In this document: positions 36,719 to 45,608 of the stretch, in pieces | How positions within the stretch are numbered: the stretch's first letter is position 1 | Layout: each line of letters starts with the position of its first letter | From: DATMGU01 sp035555315 | GTDB taxonomy: Bacteria; Pseudomonadota; Alphaproteobacteria; ATCC43930; CGMCC-115725 | Direction of reading: 5' to 3' | NCBI GenBank assembly: GCA_035555315.1 | Contig: DATMGU010000070.1 | Coordinates: 88,915-152,914 of the forward strand | DNA: 64,000 nt | Notes under the pieces: model-generated | The model's database searches: none | Seen by the model: the letters and a program-made list of their open reading frames with translations, nothing else | What the model was told of the DNA's origin: nothing | Made by a program: the position numbers and the translations under genes

Positions 36719-37803
36719 GCGACATGACAGCCGCTCCTGCACCGGCGAAGGTCTCCTCCATGGGTACCTTCGAGCGCTACCTCACTGTCTGGGTGGCGCT
36801 CTGCATCGTCGTCGGCATCATCCTCGGACAACTCCTGCCCGGCGTGTTCCGGACGATCGGTGCCGCGACGGTGGCCGAGGTGAACCTGCCGGTGGCCGTG
36901 CTGGTCTGGCTGATGATCGTGCCCATGCTGCTCAAGATCGATCTCGGCGCCCTCCGCCGCGTTGGCGGCCATTGGCGCGGCATCGCGGCGACCGTCGGCA
37001 TCAACTGGCTGGTCAAGCCGTTCTCGATGGCGTTGCTCGGCTGGCTGTTCATCGGGCACCTGTTCCGGCCCTTTCTCCCGGCGGGACAGATCGATAGCTA
37101 CATGGCCGGGTTGATCCTGCTGGCGGCGGCGCCCTGCACGGCCATGGTGTTCGTCTGGTCGAACCTCGTCGACGGCGAGCCGCATTTCACGCTCGGCCAG
37201 GTGGCGCTCAACGACGTCATCATGATCGTCGCCTTCGCTCCGATCGTCGGGTTGCTGCTGGGCCTCTCCTCGATCACCGTGCCCTGGAACACACTGATCC
37301 TCTCCGTCGTACTCTACATCGTCGTGCCGGTGATCGTCGCGCAGCTCTGGCGCCGCACCTTGCTGGGCAGCGGTGGGCATCAGGCGCTTGACCGTACCTT
37401 GCGCAGCCTGGCGCCGGTTTCGCTGCTGGCTTTGCTGTTGACCCTGGTGCTGCTGTTCGGCTTGCAGGGCGAGCAGATCGTGCGCCAACCCACGGTCATC
37501 GCCCTGCTGGCCGTGCCGATCCTCATCCAGGTCTATGCCAATGCCGGCCTGGCCTATTGGCTCAACCGCCGCCTCGGCGTGGCGTGGTGCGTGGCCGGCC
37601 CCTCGGCCCTGATCGGCGCCTCCAACTTCTTCGAGCTGGCCGTGGCGACCGCCATCGCTCTGTTCGGCTTCCAATCCGGCGCCGCCCTCGCTACCGTCGT
37701 GGGTGTGTTGGTGGAGGTTCCCGTCATGTTGACCGTGGTCCGGCTCGTCCGGTCAAGCCGCGGCTGGTACGAAGCCGGCGCTCGGCGCTCGGCCGCGCGC
37801 TGA
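36715..37803 (+). CDS. acr3: Arsenite efflux permease Acr3
   Basis: 362-aa integral membrane As(III)/H+ antiporter of the BASS superfamily with ten predicted helices. 'LAAAPCTAMVFVWS' contains the conserved Cys141 needed for arsenite transport, and 'IGASNFFELAVA' is the second signature. Start overlaps arsC; stop overlaps the following MFS gene (TGATG). The operon thus encodes sensing, reduction and export. Confidence 0.94.
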   Translation: MSDMTAAPAPAKVSSMGTFERYLTVWVALCIVVGIILGQLLPGVFRTIGAATVAEVNLPVAVLVWLMIVPMLLKIDLGALRRVGGHWRGIAATVGINWLVKPFSMALLGWLFIGHLFRPFLPAGQIDSYMAGLILLAAAPCTAMVFVWSNLVDGEPHFTLGQVALNDVIMIVAFAPIVGLLLGLSSITVPWNTLILSVVLYIVVPVIVAQLWRRTLLGSGGHQALDRTLRSLAPVSLLALLLTLVLLFGLQGEQIVRQPTVIALLAVPILIQVYANAGLAYWLNRRLGVAWCVAGPSALIGASNFFELAVATAIALFGFQSGAALATVVGVLVEVPVMLTVVRLVRSSRGWYEAGARRSAAR

Positions 37804-38975
37804 TGCGGCTGGGCAGATCGCGGACAATCGTCGTTCTCACCCTGGGGGCCACCCAAACCCTGGCCTGGGGGTCGACTTTCTACCTGCCGGCCGTTCTGGC
37901 GGACCCGGTCGCGGTGGATCTGCACCTGTCGCGGGATTGGTTCTTCGGCATCTTCTCGGGCTCCCTCCTGCTCTCCGCCTTTCTCGGCCCGGCGGTCGGC
38001 CGCTTTATCGATCGACGGGGGGGCCGCGACGTGCTGGCGCTGTCCAACATCGTGTTCGCGGCCGGCCTCGTGCTGCTGGCTCTGTCCGCCGGTCCGGTTG
38101 GGCTGGCAGCCGCCTGGACTGTCCTCGGTGTCGGGATGGCGCTCGGGCTTTACGAGCCGGCTTTCGCCACCCTGGCGGGGCTTTATGGCCGCGAGGCGAG
38201 AGGCGCCATCACCGGGATCACCTTGATGGCCGGCTTCGCCAGCACGATCGGCTGGCCCGTCACCAGCTTCCTGACCCAAATCGTCGGCTGGCGCGAGACC
38301 TGCCTCATCTGGGCGGCGCTGCATATCCTACTCGGACTCCCCGCCAACCGTCTGCTGGTGCCGGCGGCGCCCCCACCCGAGCGGCAGCCCGTCGGCGCGG
38401 AGGGAGAAGCGACGGCGGAGGCATCGACGACGCTCATTCTGCTGGCGACCATGTTCGGTGCCATGGCTTTCGTCTCCAGCGCCATGGCCGCCCATCTACC
38501 TCGAATCTTGGCCGCGTGGGGGGTAAGCCCGGCCGCCGCCGTGGGGGCCGCCGCTCTGGTCGGGCCCGCCCAGGTCGCGGCCCGGCTGGTGGAGTTCGGC
38601 ATGCTGCGTCGCGTATCGCCGCTCGCCTCCGCGCGGCTGGCATCGGCCCTTCACCCGATCGGCGCCGCATGTTTCGCGGTACTGGGAGCCCCGGGTGCTA
38701 TCGCCTTCGCACTGTTGCACGGCGCCGGCAACGGCATGCTGACGATCGCCAGGGGCACCCTGCCCCTCGCCCTGTTCGGCGCCGGCGGGTACGGCCTCCG
38801 CACAGGGTGGCTCGCGGCCCCCGCCCGCGTGACGCAAGCCGGGGCGCCGCTGCTGTTCGGACTGCTGCTGGATCGTGTCGGTCCAGGGGCGGCATTGCTG
38901 CTGTCCAGCGGGCTCAGTCTTGTCGGACTAGCCGCTTTGGCCGCCATGCGCATGCGGCGGCCAGCGGTCGCCTGA
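37803..38975 (+). CDS. MFS transporter linked to the ars operon
   Basis: 390-aa major facilitator with about 12 helices ('GSTFYLPAVLADPVAVDLHLS' near the N-terminus, loop 'GRFIDRRGGRDVL'). I start at the ATG at 37803, which overlaps the acr3 stop by one base (TGATG), so it is the last gene of the ars operon. MFS proteins in this position are recurrent in ars clusters and some export trivalent or organic arsenicals; the substrate here is not established. Confidence 0.85.
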   Translation: MRLGRSRTIVVLTLGATQTLAWGSTFYLPAVLADPVAVDLHLSRDWFFGIFSGSLLLSAFLGPAVGRFIDRRGGRDVLALSNIVFAAGLVLLALSAGPVGLAAAWTVLGVGMALGLYEPAFATLAGLYGREARGAITGITLMAGFASTIGWPVTSFLTQIVGWRETCLIWAALHILLGLPANRLLVPAAPPPERQPVGAEGEATAEASTTLILLATMFGAMAFVSSAMAAHLPRILAAWGVSPAAAVGAAALVGPAQVAARLVEFGMLRRVSPLASARLASALHPIGAACFAVLGAPGAIAFALLHGAGNGMLTIARGTLPLALFGAGGYGLRTGWLAAPARVTQAGAPLLFGLLLDRVGPGAALLLSSGLSLVGLAALAAMRMRRPAVA

Positions 38976-39013
38976 ACGTCCGGCATAACGATCGCCCCCT
39001 ATGCCAAGACCCC

Positions 39014-39044
39014 CCGGAGACTGTCTCTGGGGGACTGTCTCCGG
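39014..39044. terminator. Hairpin downstream of the ars operon
   Basis: Perfect 8-bp inverted repeat CCGGAGAC (39014-39021) / GTCTCCGG (39037-39044), with additional 'gtctc' copies in and after the loop. It lies 40 bp after the last ars gene. No T-tract, so termination strength is uncertain. Confidence 0.45.
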
Positions 39045-39121
39045 AGGGCTTGTCTCCCGCGCCGCCGCCGCCTAGGCTCCCGCCGTATTCATTCGCGGCC
39101 ACTCGTCAGGAAAACAACATC

Positions 39122-39850
39122 ATGGATATGACCGGCGAATACCGCATCGCCGCCCCGCGCAGTCTTGTGTGGGCGGGGCTGAACGACGCGGAAGTCCTGC
39201 GCCAGAGCATCGTCGGCTGCGACGAGATCGACAAGACCTCCGACACCGAATTCACCGCCAAGGTGACCGCCAAGGTCGGGCCGGTGAAGGCGCGTTTCGG
39301 CGGCAAGGTGACGCTGAGCGATATCGATCCGCCGAACGGCTATACCATCACCGGCGAAGGCAGCGGCGGTGCCGCCGGGTTCGCCAAGGGCGGCGCCAAG
39401 GTGGCGCTGGTCGATGACGGCGACGGCACGCTGCTGAGCTACACCGTGCAGGCCAATGTCGGCGGCAAGCTGGCGCAGATCGGCTCTCGGCTGATCGATG
39501 CCACCGCCCGCAAGATGGCCGAGGATTTCTTCGGCCGGTTCGCGGCCCTGATGGCGGGCCAGGCGGCGGCTTCGTCCCCCGCGATCGAGCCGGCGGCGGC
39601 CGAGGCCGCGGCGTTCGGCCCCGGCCCCACGCAGACCGCGGCGGGCAGTCCCGCCGGGCTCGAACCCGCCCTGCTGCAGCCCGCCTTGCTCGAACCGGAC
39701 GCCCTCGAGCCGGCGGCCCCCGCGGCGAAGCCAACCGTCGCGGCGACCTCGCCGACTCCGGCGGCCGGTGGTGGCCTGCATCCGATCGTCTGGATTGTCG
39801 GCGTCGTGGTCGTCGTCGGCGTCCTGGTCGCGATTATGGCTGTGAGATGA
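39122..39850 (+). CDS. coxG: CoxG-type SRPBCC protein with C-terminal membrane anchor
   Basis: 242 aa. Residues 1-150 are the CoxG/SRPBCC domain ('MTGEYRIAAPRSLVWAGLND', then 'FTAKVTAKVGPVKARFGG', 'ITGEGSGGAAGFAKG'). In aerobic CO dehydrogenase systems CoxG anchors the enzyme to the membrane and links it to the quinone pool. A Pro/Ala/Glu-rich linker (150-210) leads to a single C-terminal helix ('PIVWIVGVVVVVGVLVAIMAV', about 218-240). First gene of the coxGSLM block; 'caggaaaac' is the likely ribosome-binding site. Confidence 0.88.
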   Translation: MDMTGEYRIAAPRSLVWAGLNDAEVLRQSIVGCDEIDKTSDTEFTAKVTAKVGPVKARFGGKVTLSDIDPPNGYTITGEGSGGAAGFAKGGAKVALVDDGDGTLLSYTVQANVGGKLAQIGSRLIDATARKMAEDFFGRFAALMAGQAAASSPAIEPAAAEAAAFGPGPTQTAAGSPAGLEPALLQPALLEPDALEPAAPAAKPTVAATSPTPAAGGGLHPIVWIVGVVVVVGVLVAIMAVR

Positions 39851-40016
39851 CCATGAAAGCCGGGGGTGAAGGCTTGACCCCCGGCGCGCGCCGCACGACA
39901 CTCCGGGAAGCGGCCGAACATTGAACGAAGTCGGCGGTCAAAGTGGGCGGACCGGCCGGTAACGACAAGCCGGCCAGGATCGATTTCGCGCCGCCCCGCA
40001 TAACAGGGAGACATAG

Positions 40017-40502
40017 ATGGCAACCCCCGTATCCATGAAGGTCAACGGCAAGACCACCTCCGCTTCCGTCGAACCGCGCACCCTGCTCGTCCAGTATCTG
40101 CGTGAGCATCTGGGCCTGACCGGCACCCATATCGGCTGCGACACCAGCCAATGCGGCGCCTGCGTCGTGCATGTCGACGGTGTATCGGTGAAAAGCTGCA
40201 CCATGCTGGCGGTGCAGGCCGAAGGCGCCACCATCACGACCATCGAGGGTCTGGCGAACGACGAGACGCTACACCCGATGCAGGCGGCATTCCGCGAGCA
40301 TCACGGGTTGCAATGCGGCTTTTGTACCCCCGGCATGGTGATGAGCGCCGTCGATCTGGTGCGGCACAACCCCAAGCCCAGCGATCCCGAGATCCGCGAA
40401 TGGCTGGAAGGCAACATCTGTCGCTGTACCGGCTATCACAACATCGTCAAGGCGGTGAAGGCAGGCGCCGAGGCGATGGGCGGGAGTGCGTCCCATGGGT
40501 GA
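40017..40502 (+). CDS. coxS: Molybdenum hydroxylase small subunit, two [2Fe-2S] clusters (CoxS-like)
   Basis: 161-aa iron-sulfur subunit. The plant-type ferredoxin cluster ligands are Cys41, Cys46, Cys49 and Cys61 ('GCDTSQCGACVV'). The second cluster uses Cys100, Cys103, Cys135 and Cys137 ('LQCGFCTPGM', 'NICRCTGY'). It transfers electrons from the molybdenum site in the large subunit to FAD in the medium subunit. 'agggaga' precedes the ATG; the stop overlaps the coxL start by 8 nt. Confidence 0.95.
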   Translation: MATPVSMKVNGKTTSASVEPRTLLVQYLREHLGLTGTHIGCDTSQCGACVVHVDGVSVKSCTMLAVQAEGATITTIEGLANDETLHPMQAAFREHHGLQCGFCTPGMVMSAVDLVRHNPKPSDPEIREWLEGNICRCTGYHNIVKAVKAGAEAMGGSASHG

Positions 40503-42879
40503 CGTACCGAGTATCGGCTCGCCGGTCCGCCGCAAGGAGGATATGCGCTTCCTGACCGGCCAGGGCACCTACACGGACGACATCAACCGGCCAGGCCAGC
40601 TCTACGCCTATGTGCTGCGCAGCCCGCATGCCCATGCGGCGATCGGCTCGATCGACAGCGCGGCGGCGAAGGCGGCACCCGGCGTCACGGCGGTGTTCAC
40701 CGGCCATGACATGGTGGCCGACGGCGTGGGCGGCCTGCCCTGTGGCTGGCAGATCCATTCCAAGGATGGTTCGCCGATGGTCGAACCGCCGCATATGCCG
40801 CTGGTGACCGATACCGTCCGGCATGTCGGCGACCCGGTCGCCGTGATCATCGCCGATACCCGCGAACAGGCCGAGGACGCGGCCGAACTGATCGAGATCG
40901 ATTATCGCGTGCTGCCGGCGGTGGTCGCCACGACCGACGCGCTGACCTCCGGCAAGCCCAAGGTCTGGGATACCGGCAATCTCTGCTACGATTGGGAGAT
41001 CGGCGACCGGGCCGCGGTCGATGCCGCCTTCGCCAAGGCGGCGCATGTCACCAAGCTGGATTTGGTCAACAACCGGCTGGTGGCGAACCCGATGGAGCCG
41101 CGCGCGGCGATCGGCGATTACGACCGGGGCACCGGCGACTACACGCTCTATACGACCAGCCAGAACCCGCATGTCATCCGCCTGCTGATGGGCGCATACG
41201 TGCTGCATCTGCCGGAGCACAAGCTGCGCGTCGTGGCGCCGGATGTCGGCGGCGGCTTCGGCTCCAAGATCTACCACTATGCCGAGGAGGCGATCGTCAC
41301 CTGGGCTTCGGCCAAGGTGAAGCGCCCGGTGAAATGGACCGCCGACCGGTCCGAGGCGTTCCTCAGCGACGCGCAGGGCCGCGACCATGTGAGCCATGCG
41401 GAGCTGGCGCTCGACGCCGACGGCAAGTTCCTGGCGCTCCGGGTCGAGACCACCGCCAATCTGGGCGCCTATCTTTCGACCTTCGCGCCGGCGATCCCGA
41501 CCATTCTCTACGCCACCTTGCTGGCCGGCACCTATACGACGCCGGCGATCCATTGCGCGGTCAAGGCGGTGTTCACCCACACCATCCCGGTCGATGCCTA
41601 TCGCGGCGCCGGTCGGCCCGAGGCGACCTATCTGCTGGAGCGGATCGTCGATATGGCGGCGGCGGAAACCGGGATCGATCCGGGCGAGTTGCGCCGGCGC
41701 AACTTCATCCCGCGCGACGCCTATCCGTACCAAACGCCGGTGGCGCTGAACTACGACAGCGGCGACTATTTCGCGACCCTGTCGATGGCGCAGGAGGCCG
41801 CCGATTACGCGGGCTTTCCGGCGCGTCAGGCGGCGGCCCGCGCCAAGGGCAAGCTGCGCGGCATCGGCATGGCCACCTATATCGAGGCCTGCGGCATCGC
41901 CCCGTCGGCGGTCGCCGGTGCCCTCGGCGCCCGCGCCGGTCTCTACGAAACCGCGGAGGTCCGGGTGCATCCCACCGGCAGCGTCACGGTGTTCACCGGC
42001 ACGCATAGCCATGGCCAGGGCCACGAGACCACCTTCGCGCAGGTCGTGGCCGATGGGCTGGGCATCCCGATCGAGCAGATCGAGGTCGTGCATGGCGACA
42101 CGGACAAGATCCCGTTCGGCATGGGCACCTATGGCTCGCGCTCGCTGGCGGTCGGCGGGTCCGCGGTGGTGAAGGCGATCGACAAGGTGGTCGCCAAGGG
42201 CCGCAAGATCGCGGCCCACCTGCTGGAGGCGGCCGAGGCGGATATCGAATTCCGCGACGGCAAGTTCCAGGTCGCTGGCACGGACAGATCGAAGAGCTTC
42301 GCCGAGATCGCCCTCGCCGCCTATGTGCCGCACAACTACCCGATCGAAACCCTGGAACCCGGCCTCGACGAGACCGCGTTCTACGATCCGAAGAACTTCA
42401 CCTATCCATCGGGCTGCCACATCGCCGAGGTCGAGATCGACCCGGATACCGGCGTCACGAAGATCGTGAAGTTCACGGCGGCGGACGATTTCGGCCGGAT
42501 CATCAACCCGATGATCGTCGAGGGTCAGGTGCATGGCGGCGTCGCCCAGGGCATCGGCCAAGCCCTGATGGAAAGCTGCGTCTACGACCCGGTGAGCGGG
42601 CAGCTGTTGACCGGGTCCTACATGGATTACTGCATGCCACGGGCGGACGACCTGCCCTCCTTCGACGTCGCCACCAACACGACGCTGTGCACGCATAATC
42701 CGCTCGGCGTCAAAGGGTGCGGCGAGGCCGGCGCGATCGGCGCGCCGCCGGCGGTGATGAACGCGGTGATCAACGCGCTGAAGCCCTATGGCATCACCCA
42801 TATCGACATGCCGGCGACGCCCCAGAAACTCTGGCGGCTGATCGCGGACCACACCCCCTTCCCCGTCGCGGCGGAATAA
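40495..42879 (+). CDS. Form II CoxL-like molybdenum hydroxylase large subunit
   Basis: 794-aa molybdopterin-binding subunit of the xanthine dehydrogenase family. Start at ATG 40495 (RBS 'cgggag'). The active-site loop is 'AYRGAGR' at about 368-374, the form II (putative CODH/BMS) signature, not the Cys-containing AYxCSFR loop of bona fide form I CO dehydrogenase. 'GGGFGSKIY' near 258 and 'GCGEAGAIGAP' near 742 (catalytic Glu about 744) bind the cofactor and act in base catalysis. Hydroxylation of an organic substrate is therefore as likely as CO oxidation. Confidence 0.92.
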   Translation: MGDVPSIGSPVRRKEDMRFLTGQGTYTDDINRPGQLYAYVLRSPHAHAAIGSIDSAAAKAAPGVTAVFTGHDMVADGVGGLPCGWQIHSKDGSPMVEPPHMPLVTDTVRHVGDPVAVIIADTREQAEDAAELIEIDYRVLPAVVATTDALTSGKPKVWDTGNLCYDWEIGDRAAVDAAFAKAAHVTKLDLVNNRLVANPMEPRAAIGDYDRGTGDYTLYTTSQNPHVIRLLMGAYVLHLPEHKLRVVAPDVGGGFGSKIYHYAEEAIVTWASAKVKRPVKWTADRSEAFLSDAQGRDHVSHAELALDADGKFLALRVETTANLGAYLSTFAPAIPTILYATLLAGTYTTPAIHCAVKAVFTHTIPVDAYRGAGRPEATYLLERIVDMAAAETGIDPGELRRRNFIPRDAYPYQTPVALNYDSGDYFATLSMAQEAADYAGFPARQAAARAKGKLRGIGMATYIEACGIAPSAVAGALGARAGLYETAEVRVHPTGSVTVFTGTHSHGQGHETTFAQVVADGLGIPIEQIEVVHGDTDKIPFGMGTYGSRSLAVGGSAVVKAIDKVVAKGRKIAAHLLEAAEADIEFRDGKFQVAGTDRSKSFAEIALAAYVPHNYPIETLEPGLDETAFYDPKNFTYPSGCHIAEVEIDPDTGVTKIVKFTAADDFGRIINPMIVEGQVHGGVAQGIGQALMESCVYDPVSGQLLTGSYMDYCMPRADDLPSFDVATNTTLCTHNPLGVKGCGEAGAIGAPPAVMNAVINALKPYGITHIDMPATPQKLWRLIADHTPFPVAAE

Positions 42880-42891
42880 GGAACCGAAGCC

Positions 42892-43686
42892 ATGTATGAA
42901 TTCTCCTATCAGGCGCCGACCTCGCTCGCCGCCGCCAATGCCGCGATCGCCGCCGCCGAGGACGGCAAGCTGATGGCCGGGGGCATGACCCTGATCCCGA
43001 CCCTGAAGCAACGCCTCGCCCGCCCTTCCGACGTCATCGATCTCAGCAAGATCACCGAGCTGAAATCGATCCGGCGAGAGGGCAACACCCTGGTCATCGG
43101 TGCCATGACGCCCCATGCGATGGTCGCGGACTCATCGGTGGTGAAGGAGGCGATCCCGGCGCTGGCCGCCTTGGCCGGCAATATCGGCGATCCGGCGGTG
43201 CGCAACCGCGGCACCATCGGCGGCTCGATCTGCAACAACGACCCGGCGGCGGATTACCCCTCCGCCCTGGTGGCCTTGGGGGCGACGGTGAAGACCGATC
43301 GGCGCAGCCTGTCGGCCGAAGAGTTCTTCACCGGGATGTTCGAGACGGCGCTCGAACTGGACGAGATCGTCACCTCGGTCAGCTTCCCGATCCCGGAGAA
43401 AGCGGCTTACGCCAAATTCCCCAACCCGGCATCGCGCTATGCCGTGGTCGGCGTGTTCGTCGCGAAGACCGGCGGGGCCGCCAAGGTCGCGGTGACCGGC
43501 GCCGGCGCCTCGGTATTCCGGGCGATCGAGATGGAGACGGCCCTGGCCAAATCCTTCTCGGCGACCGCCCTCGACGGCATCAAAACGCCGGAGGATGGCC
43601 TCAACAGCGACATCCACGCCAGCGCCGCCTATCGCGCCCATCTCATCACCGTGATGGCGAAACGAGCGGTCGCCGCCTGCGGCTGA
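42892..43686 (+). CDS. coxM: FAD-binding medium subunit of the molybdenum hydroxylase (CoxM-like)
   Basis: 264-aa flavoprotein subunit. 'DGKLMAGGMTLIP' at about 24-36 and 'RNRGTIGGSICNNDPAADYPS' region (about 104-124; Gly-Gly-Ser and Asp pair) are the two FAD-binding motifs of the family. Completes the SLM trio begun 12 nt upstream. A 14-bp-stem hairpin follows the stop. Confidence 0.94.
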   Translation: MYEFSYQAPTSLAAANAAIAAAEDGKLMAGGMTLIPTLKQRLARPSDVIDLSKITELKSIRREGNTLVIGAMTPHAMVADSSVVKEAIPALAALAGNIGDPAVRNRGTIGGSICNNDPAADYPSALVALGATVKTDRRSLSAEEFFTGMFETALELDEIVTSVSFPIPEKAAYAKFPNPASRYAVVGVFVAKTGGAAKVAVTGAGASVFRAIEMETALAKSFSATALDGIKTPEDGLNSDIHASAAYRAHLITVMAKRAVAACG

Positions 43687-43695
43687 ACCGCCTAT

Positions 43696-43729
43696 CGATG
43701 AGCCGCTTCCTCGGCGAAGCGGCTCATCG
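43696..43729. terminator. Bidirectional hairpin terminator between coxM and livM
   Basis: Perfect 14-bp stem CGATGAGCCGCTTC / GAAGCGGCTCATCG with a 6-nt loop, filling the 45-bp gap between two convergent genes. No long T-tract on either side, but position and stability make transcript termination in both directions the obvious role. Confidence 0.8.
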
Positions 43730-43731
43730 CC

Positions 43732-44703
43732 TCATTCCGCCGCGTCGAGATGGCGGGAGATCGTGGTGCGTTCGCCCAGCAATCCTCTGGGCCGCAGCAG
43801 CAGCGCCGCCGACAGCATGACGCCGATCGCCACGATCTGAAGCGCCGCGGCGCGGGCCTGGGCTTCCGGCGGAAAGACGGCGCCGATCGCCATGCCGGAC
43901 AGGCTCCATATCGCCCAGATCAGCACACCGCCCAGGATCGCGCCGCGGCTATTGCCTGAGCCGCCGATGATCAGCATGGTCCAGACCTGGAAAGTCAGGT
44001 TCGACTGGTAATTGTCCGGCGCGATGAAGCCGATGAAATGCGCCTGCACGGCACCGCCCAGCCCCATGACGGCGCCACCCAAGGCGAAGGCGCTCAGTCG
44101 ATAGGTCCGTGGGCTTTTGCCCAGGGACATCGCCGCCTGCTCGTCCTCGCGGATGGCCCGCAATACCCGCCCCCAGGGGCTGCGCACCAGCCGCTCCAAC
44201 GCGAGATAGACGACCAGGACCAGGACCGCCACGACCGCGAGATTGGCCAGGCCGAAGAACAGCGGCGTTTCGGCCAAACCGGCGAAGGGGCGCGGAATGA
44301 AGCCGATGCCGAACGGCCCCGCGGTTAGCGCCTTGGCGTTGAGCACGACAAGCTGGATCGCCACGGCGATGCCGAAGGTGCTGATGGCGAGATAATCCGC
44401 CCGCAATCTGAGCGTCACCGCGCCGATGAAGGCCGAAGCAGCCCCGGCGGCGAGCATGGCGCCGATCCAGCCCAGCGCGATCGGCAGTTCGTAGCCGCCC
44501 AGATGGTCCGGCGTCGACGGCGTCGTCAGGATCGCCGACGTATAAGCGCCGATCGCGACGAAGCCGGCGATGCCCACATTAAACAGGCCGGTCTGCCCCC
44601 ATTGCAGGTTGAGGCCGAGGCAGATGATCGAATAGCTGAGCGCCGTGGTCAGGAAGAAAACGCCGTAGCCGAGCAGGCCCAGAGTGAAGAAATCGACGAT
44701 CAT
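43732..44703 (-). CDS. livM: Branched-chain-type ABC transporter permease LivM
   Basis: 323-aa inner-membrane permease. Motifs: 'ICLGLNLQWGQTGLFNVGIAGFVAIGAY' region (family Gly-rich start), 'RLRADYLAISTFGIA' and the coupling segment 'VLRAIREDEQAAMSLG'. I start at ATG 44703, which overlaps the livH stop (ATGA); an extended upstream reading is an Arg-rich shadow of livH. Distal gene of livG-livF-livH-livM, all four overlapping by 4 nt. Confidence 0.92.
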   Translation of the reverse strand: MIVDFFTLGLLGYGVFFLTTALSYSIICLGLNLQWGQTGLFNVGIAGFVAIGAYTSAILTTPSTPDHLGGYELPIALGWIGAMLAAGAASAFIGAVTLRLRADYLAISTFGIAVAIQLVVLNAKALTAGPFGIGFIPRPFAGLAETPLFFGLANLAVVAVLVLVVYLALERLVRSPWGRVLRAIREDEQAAMSLGKSPRTYRLSAFALGGAVMGLGGAVQAHFIGFIAPDNYQSNLTFQVWTMLIIGGSGNSRGAILGGVLIWAIWSLSGMAIGAVFPPEAQARAAALQIVAIGVMLSAALLLRPRGLLGERTTISRHLDAAE

Positions 44704-45608
44704 GCCGGCTTTCCAAAAATGCCCGTCGGCCGGACCAACAGCACGGCGATGAGCAGCAGGAAGGCGATCGCGGCCCGCCATTCGGCACCGACCCATTGAA
44801 CCGCGACGGCTTCGCCGATCCCGACGATGACGCCGCCCAGCAGGGCACCGGGCACGCTGCCGATCCCGCCCAGGATGGCGGCCGCGAACAGCGGCAAGAG
44901 CAGATCGGCGCCCATGAAAGGGCGGACCTGCACCAGGATGCCGATCATCACCCCGGAAGCACAGGCGAGTGCCCCGCCCAGCATCCATGTGACCCGGATC
45001 ACCCGATTGACGTCGATGCCGACGACCCGCGCCAGCGTCGGGTTCTCGCTGACCGCCTGCATCGATCGGCCGATCTGGGTGCGCGTCACCAGCAGATGCA
45101 TGCCGAGGCCCAGGATCGCCGCCATCGCGACCAGGACCAATTGATCGGGCGTCATCCGAACGCCGAAACCGATCGGCATGGTGATCTGCAACTCTCGGCT
45201 GAAATAGACCGGCCGTGAGGTGAAGATGAATTCCAGCAGGCTACGCAGCGCCATGGAAGCGCCGAAGCTCGCCATCACCACGGTGATCGACTTCGCCTCG
45301 TCGCGCAGGTGACGAAACAGCACGAGATCGAGCAGCAGCGCCAAGCCGCCGGTCAGCAGCGTGGCGATCACGCCCGCCGAGACAACGCCCCAGCCGAACG
45401 AGAACGGGTCGATCGGCTCGGCGGCACTGCCCGCCAGCCAGCCGAACACGCCGCTGACCACCAAGGTCGCATAGGCGCCCCACGAGATGAACTCGCCATG
45501 GGCGAAGTTGGAAAAGCGCAGGATGGCGTAAGTCAGGGTGACGCCGATCGCACCGAGGCCGATCATCAGCCCGGTCAGCACCCCATCCGCGACGAACTGC
45601 AGATTCAT
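44700..45608 (-). CDS. livH: Branched-chain-type ABC transporter permease LivH
   Basis: 302-aa permease with 'GVTLTYAILRFSNFAHGEFISWGAY' (about 22-46; Asn-Phe-Ala-His-Gly-Glu core) and 'AAILGGIGSVPGALLGGVIVG', both LivH hallmarks. Start ATG 45608 overlaps the livF stop. Confidence 0.92.
   Translation of the reverse strand: MNLQFVADGVLTGLMIGLGAIGVTLTYAILRFSNFAHGEFISWGAYATLVVSGVFGWLAGSAAEPIDPFSFGWGVVSAGVIATLLTGGLALLLDLVLFRHLRDEAKSITVVMASFGASMALRSLLEFIFTSRPVYFSRELQITMPIGFGVRMTPDQLVLVAMAAILGLGMHLLVTRTQIGRSMQAVSENPTLARVVGIDVNRVIRVTWMLGGALACASGVMIGILVQVRPFMGADLLLPLFAAAILGGIGSVPGALLGGVIVGIGEAVAVQWVGAEWRAAIAFLLLIAVLLVRPTGIFGKPA

Noticed and set aside
40495..42879. Call as true (form I) aerobic CO dehydrogenase
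   Set aside because: The active-site loop is AYRGAGR without the Cys that binds copper in form I enzymes, so a firm CO-oxidation assignment would overstate the evidence.
40447..43116. 889-codon open frame antisense to the CoxL/CoxM genes
   Set aside because: Same shadow effect; low-complexity Arg/Asp/His composition and full overlap with two well-supported subunits.
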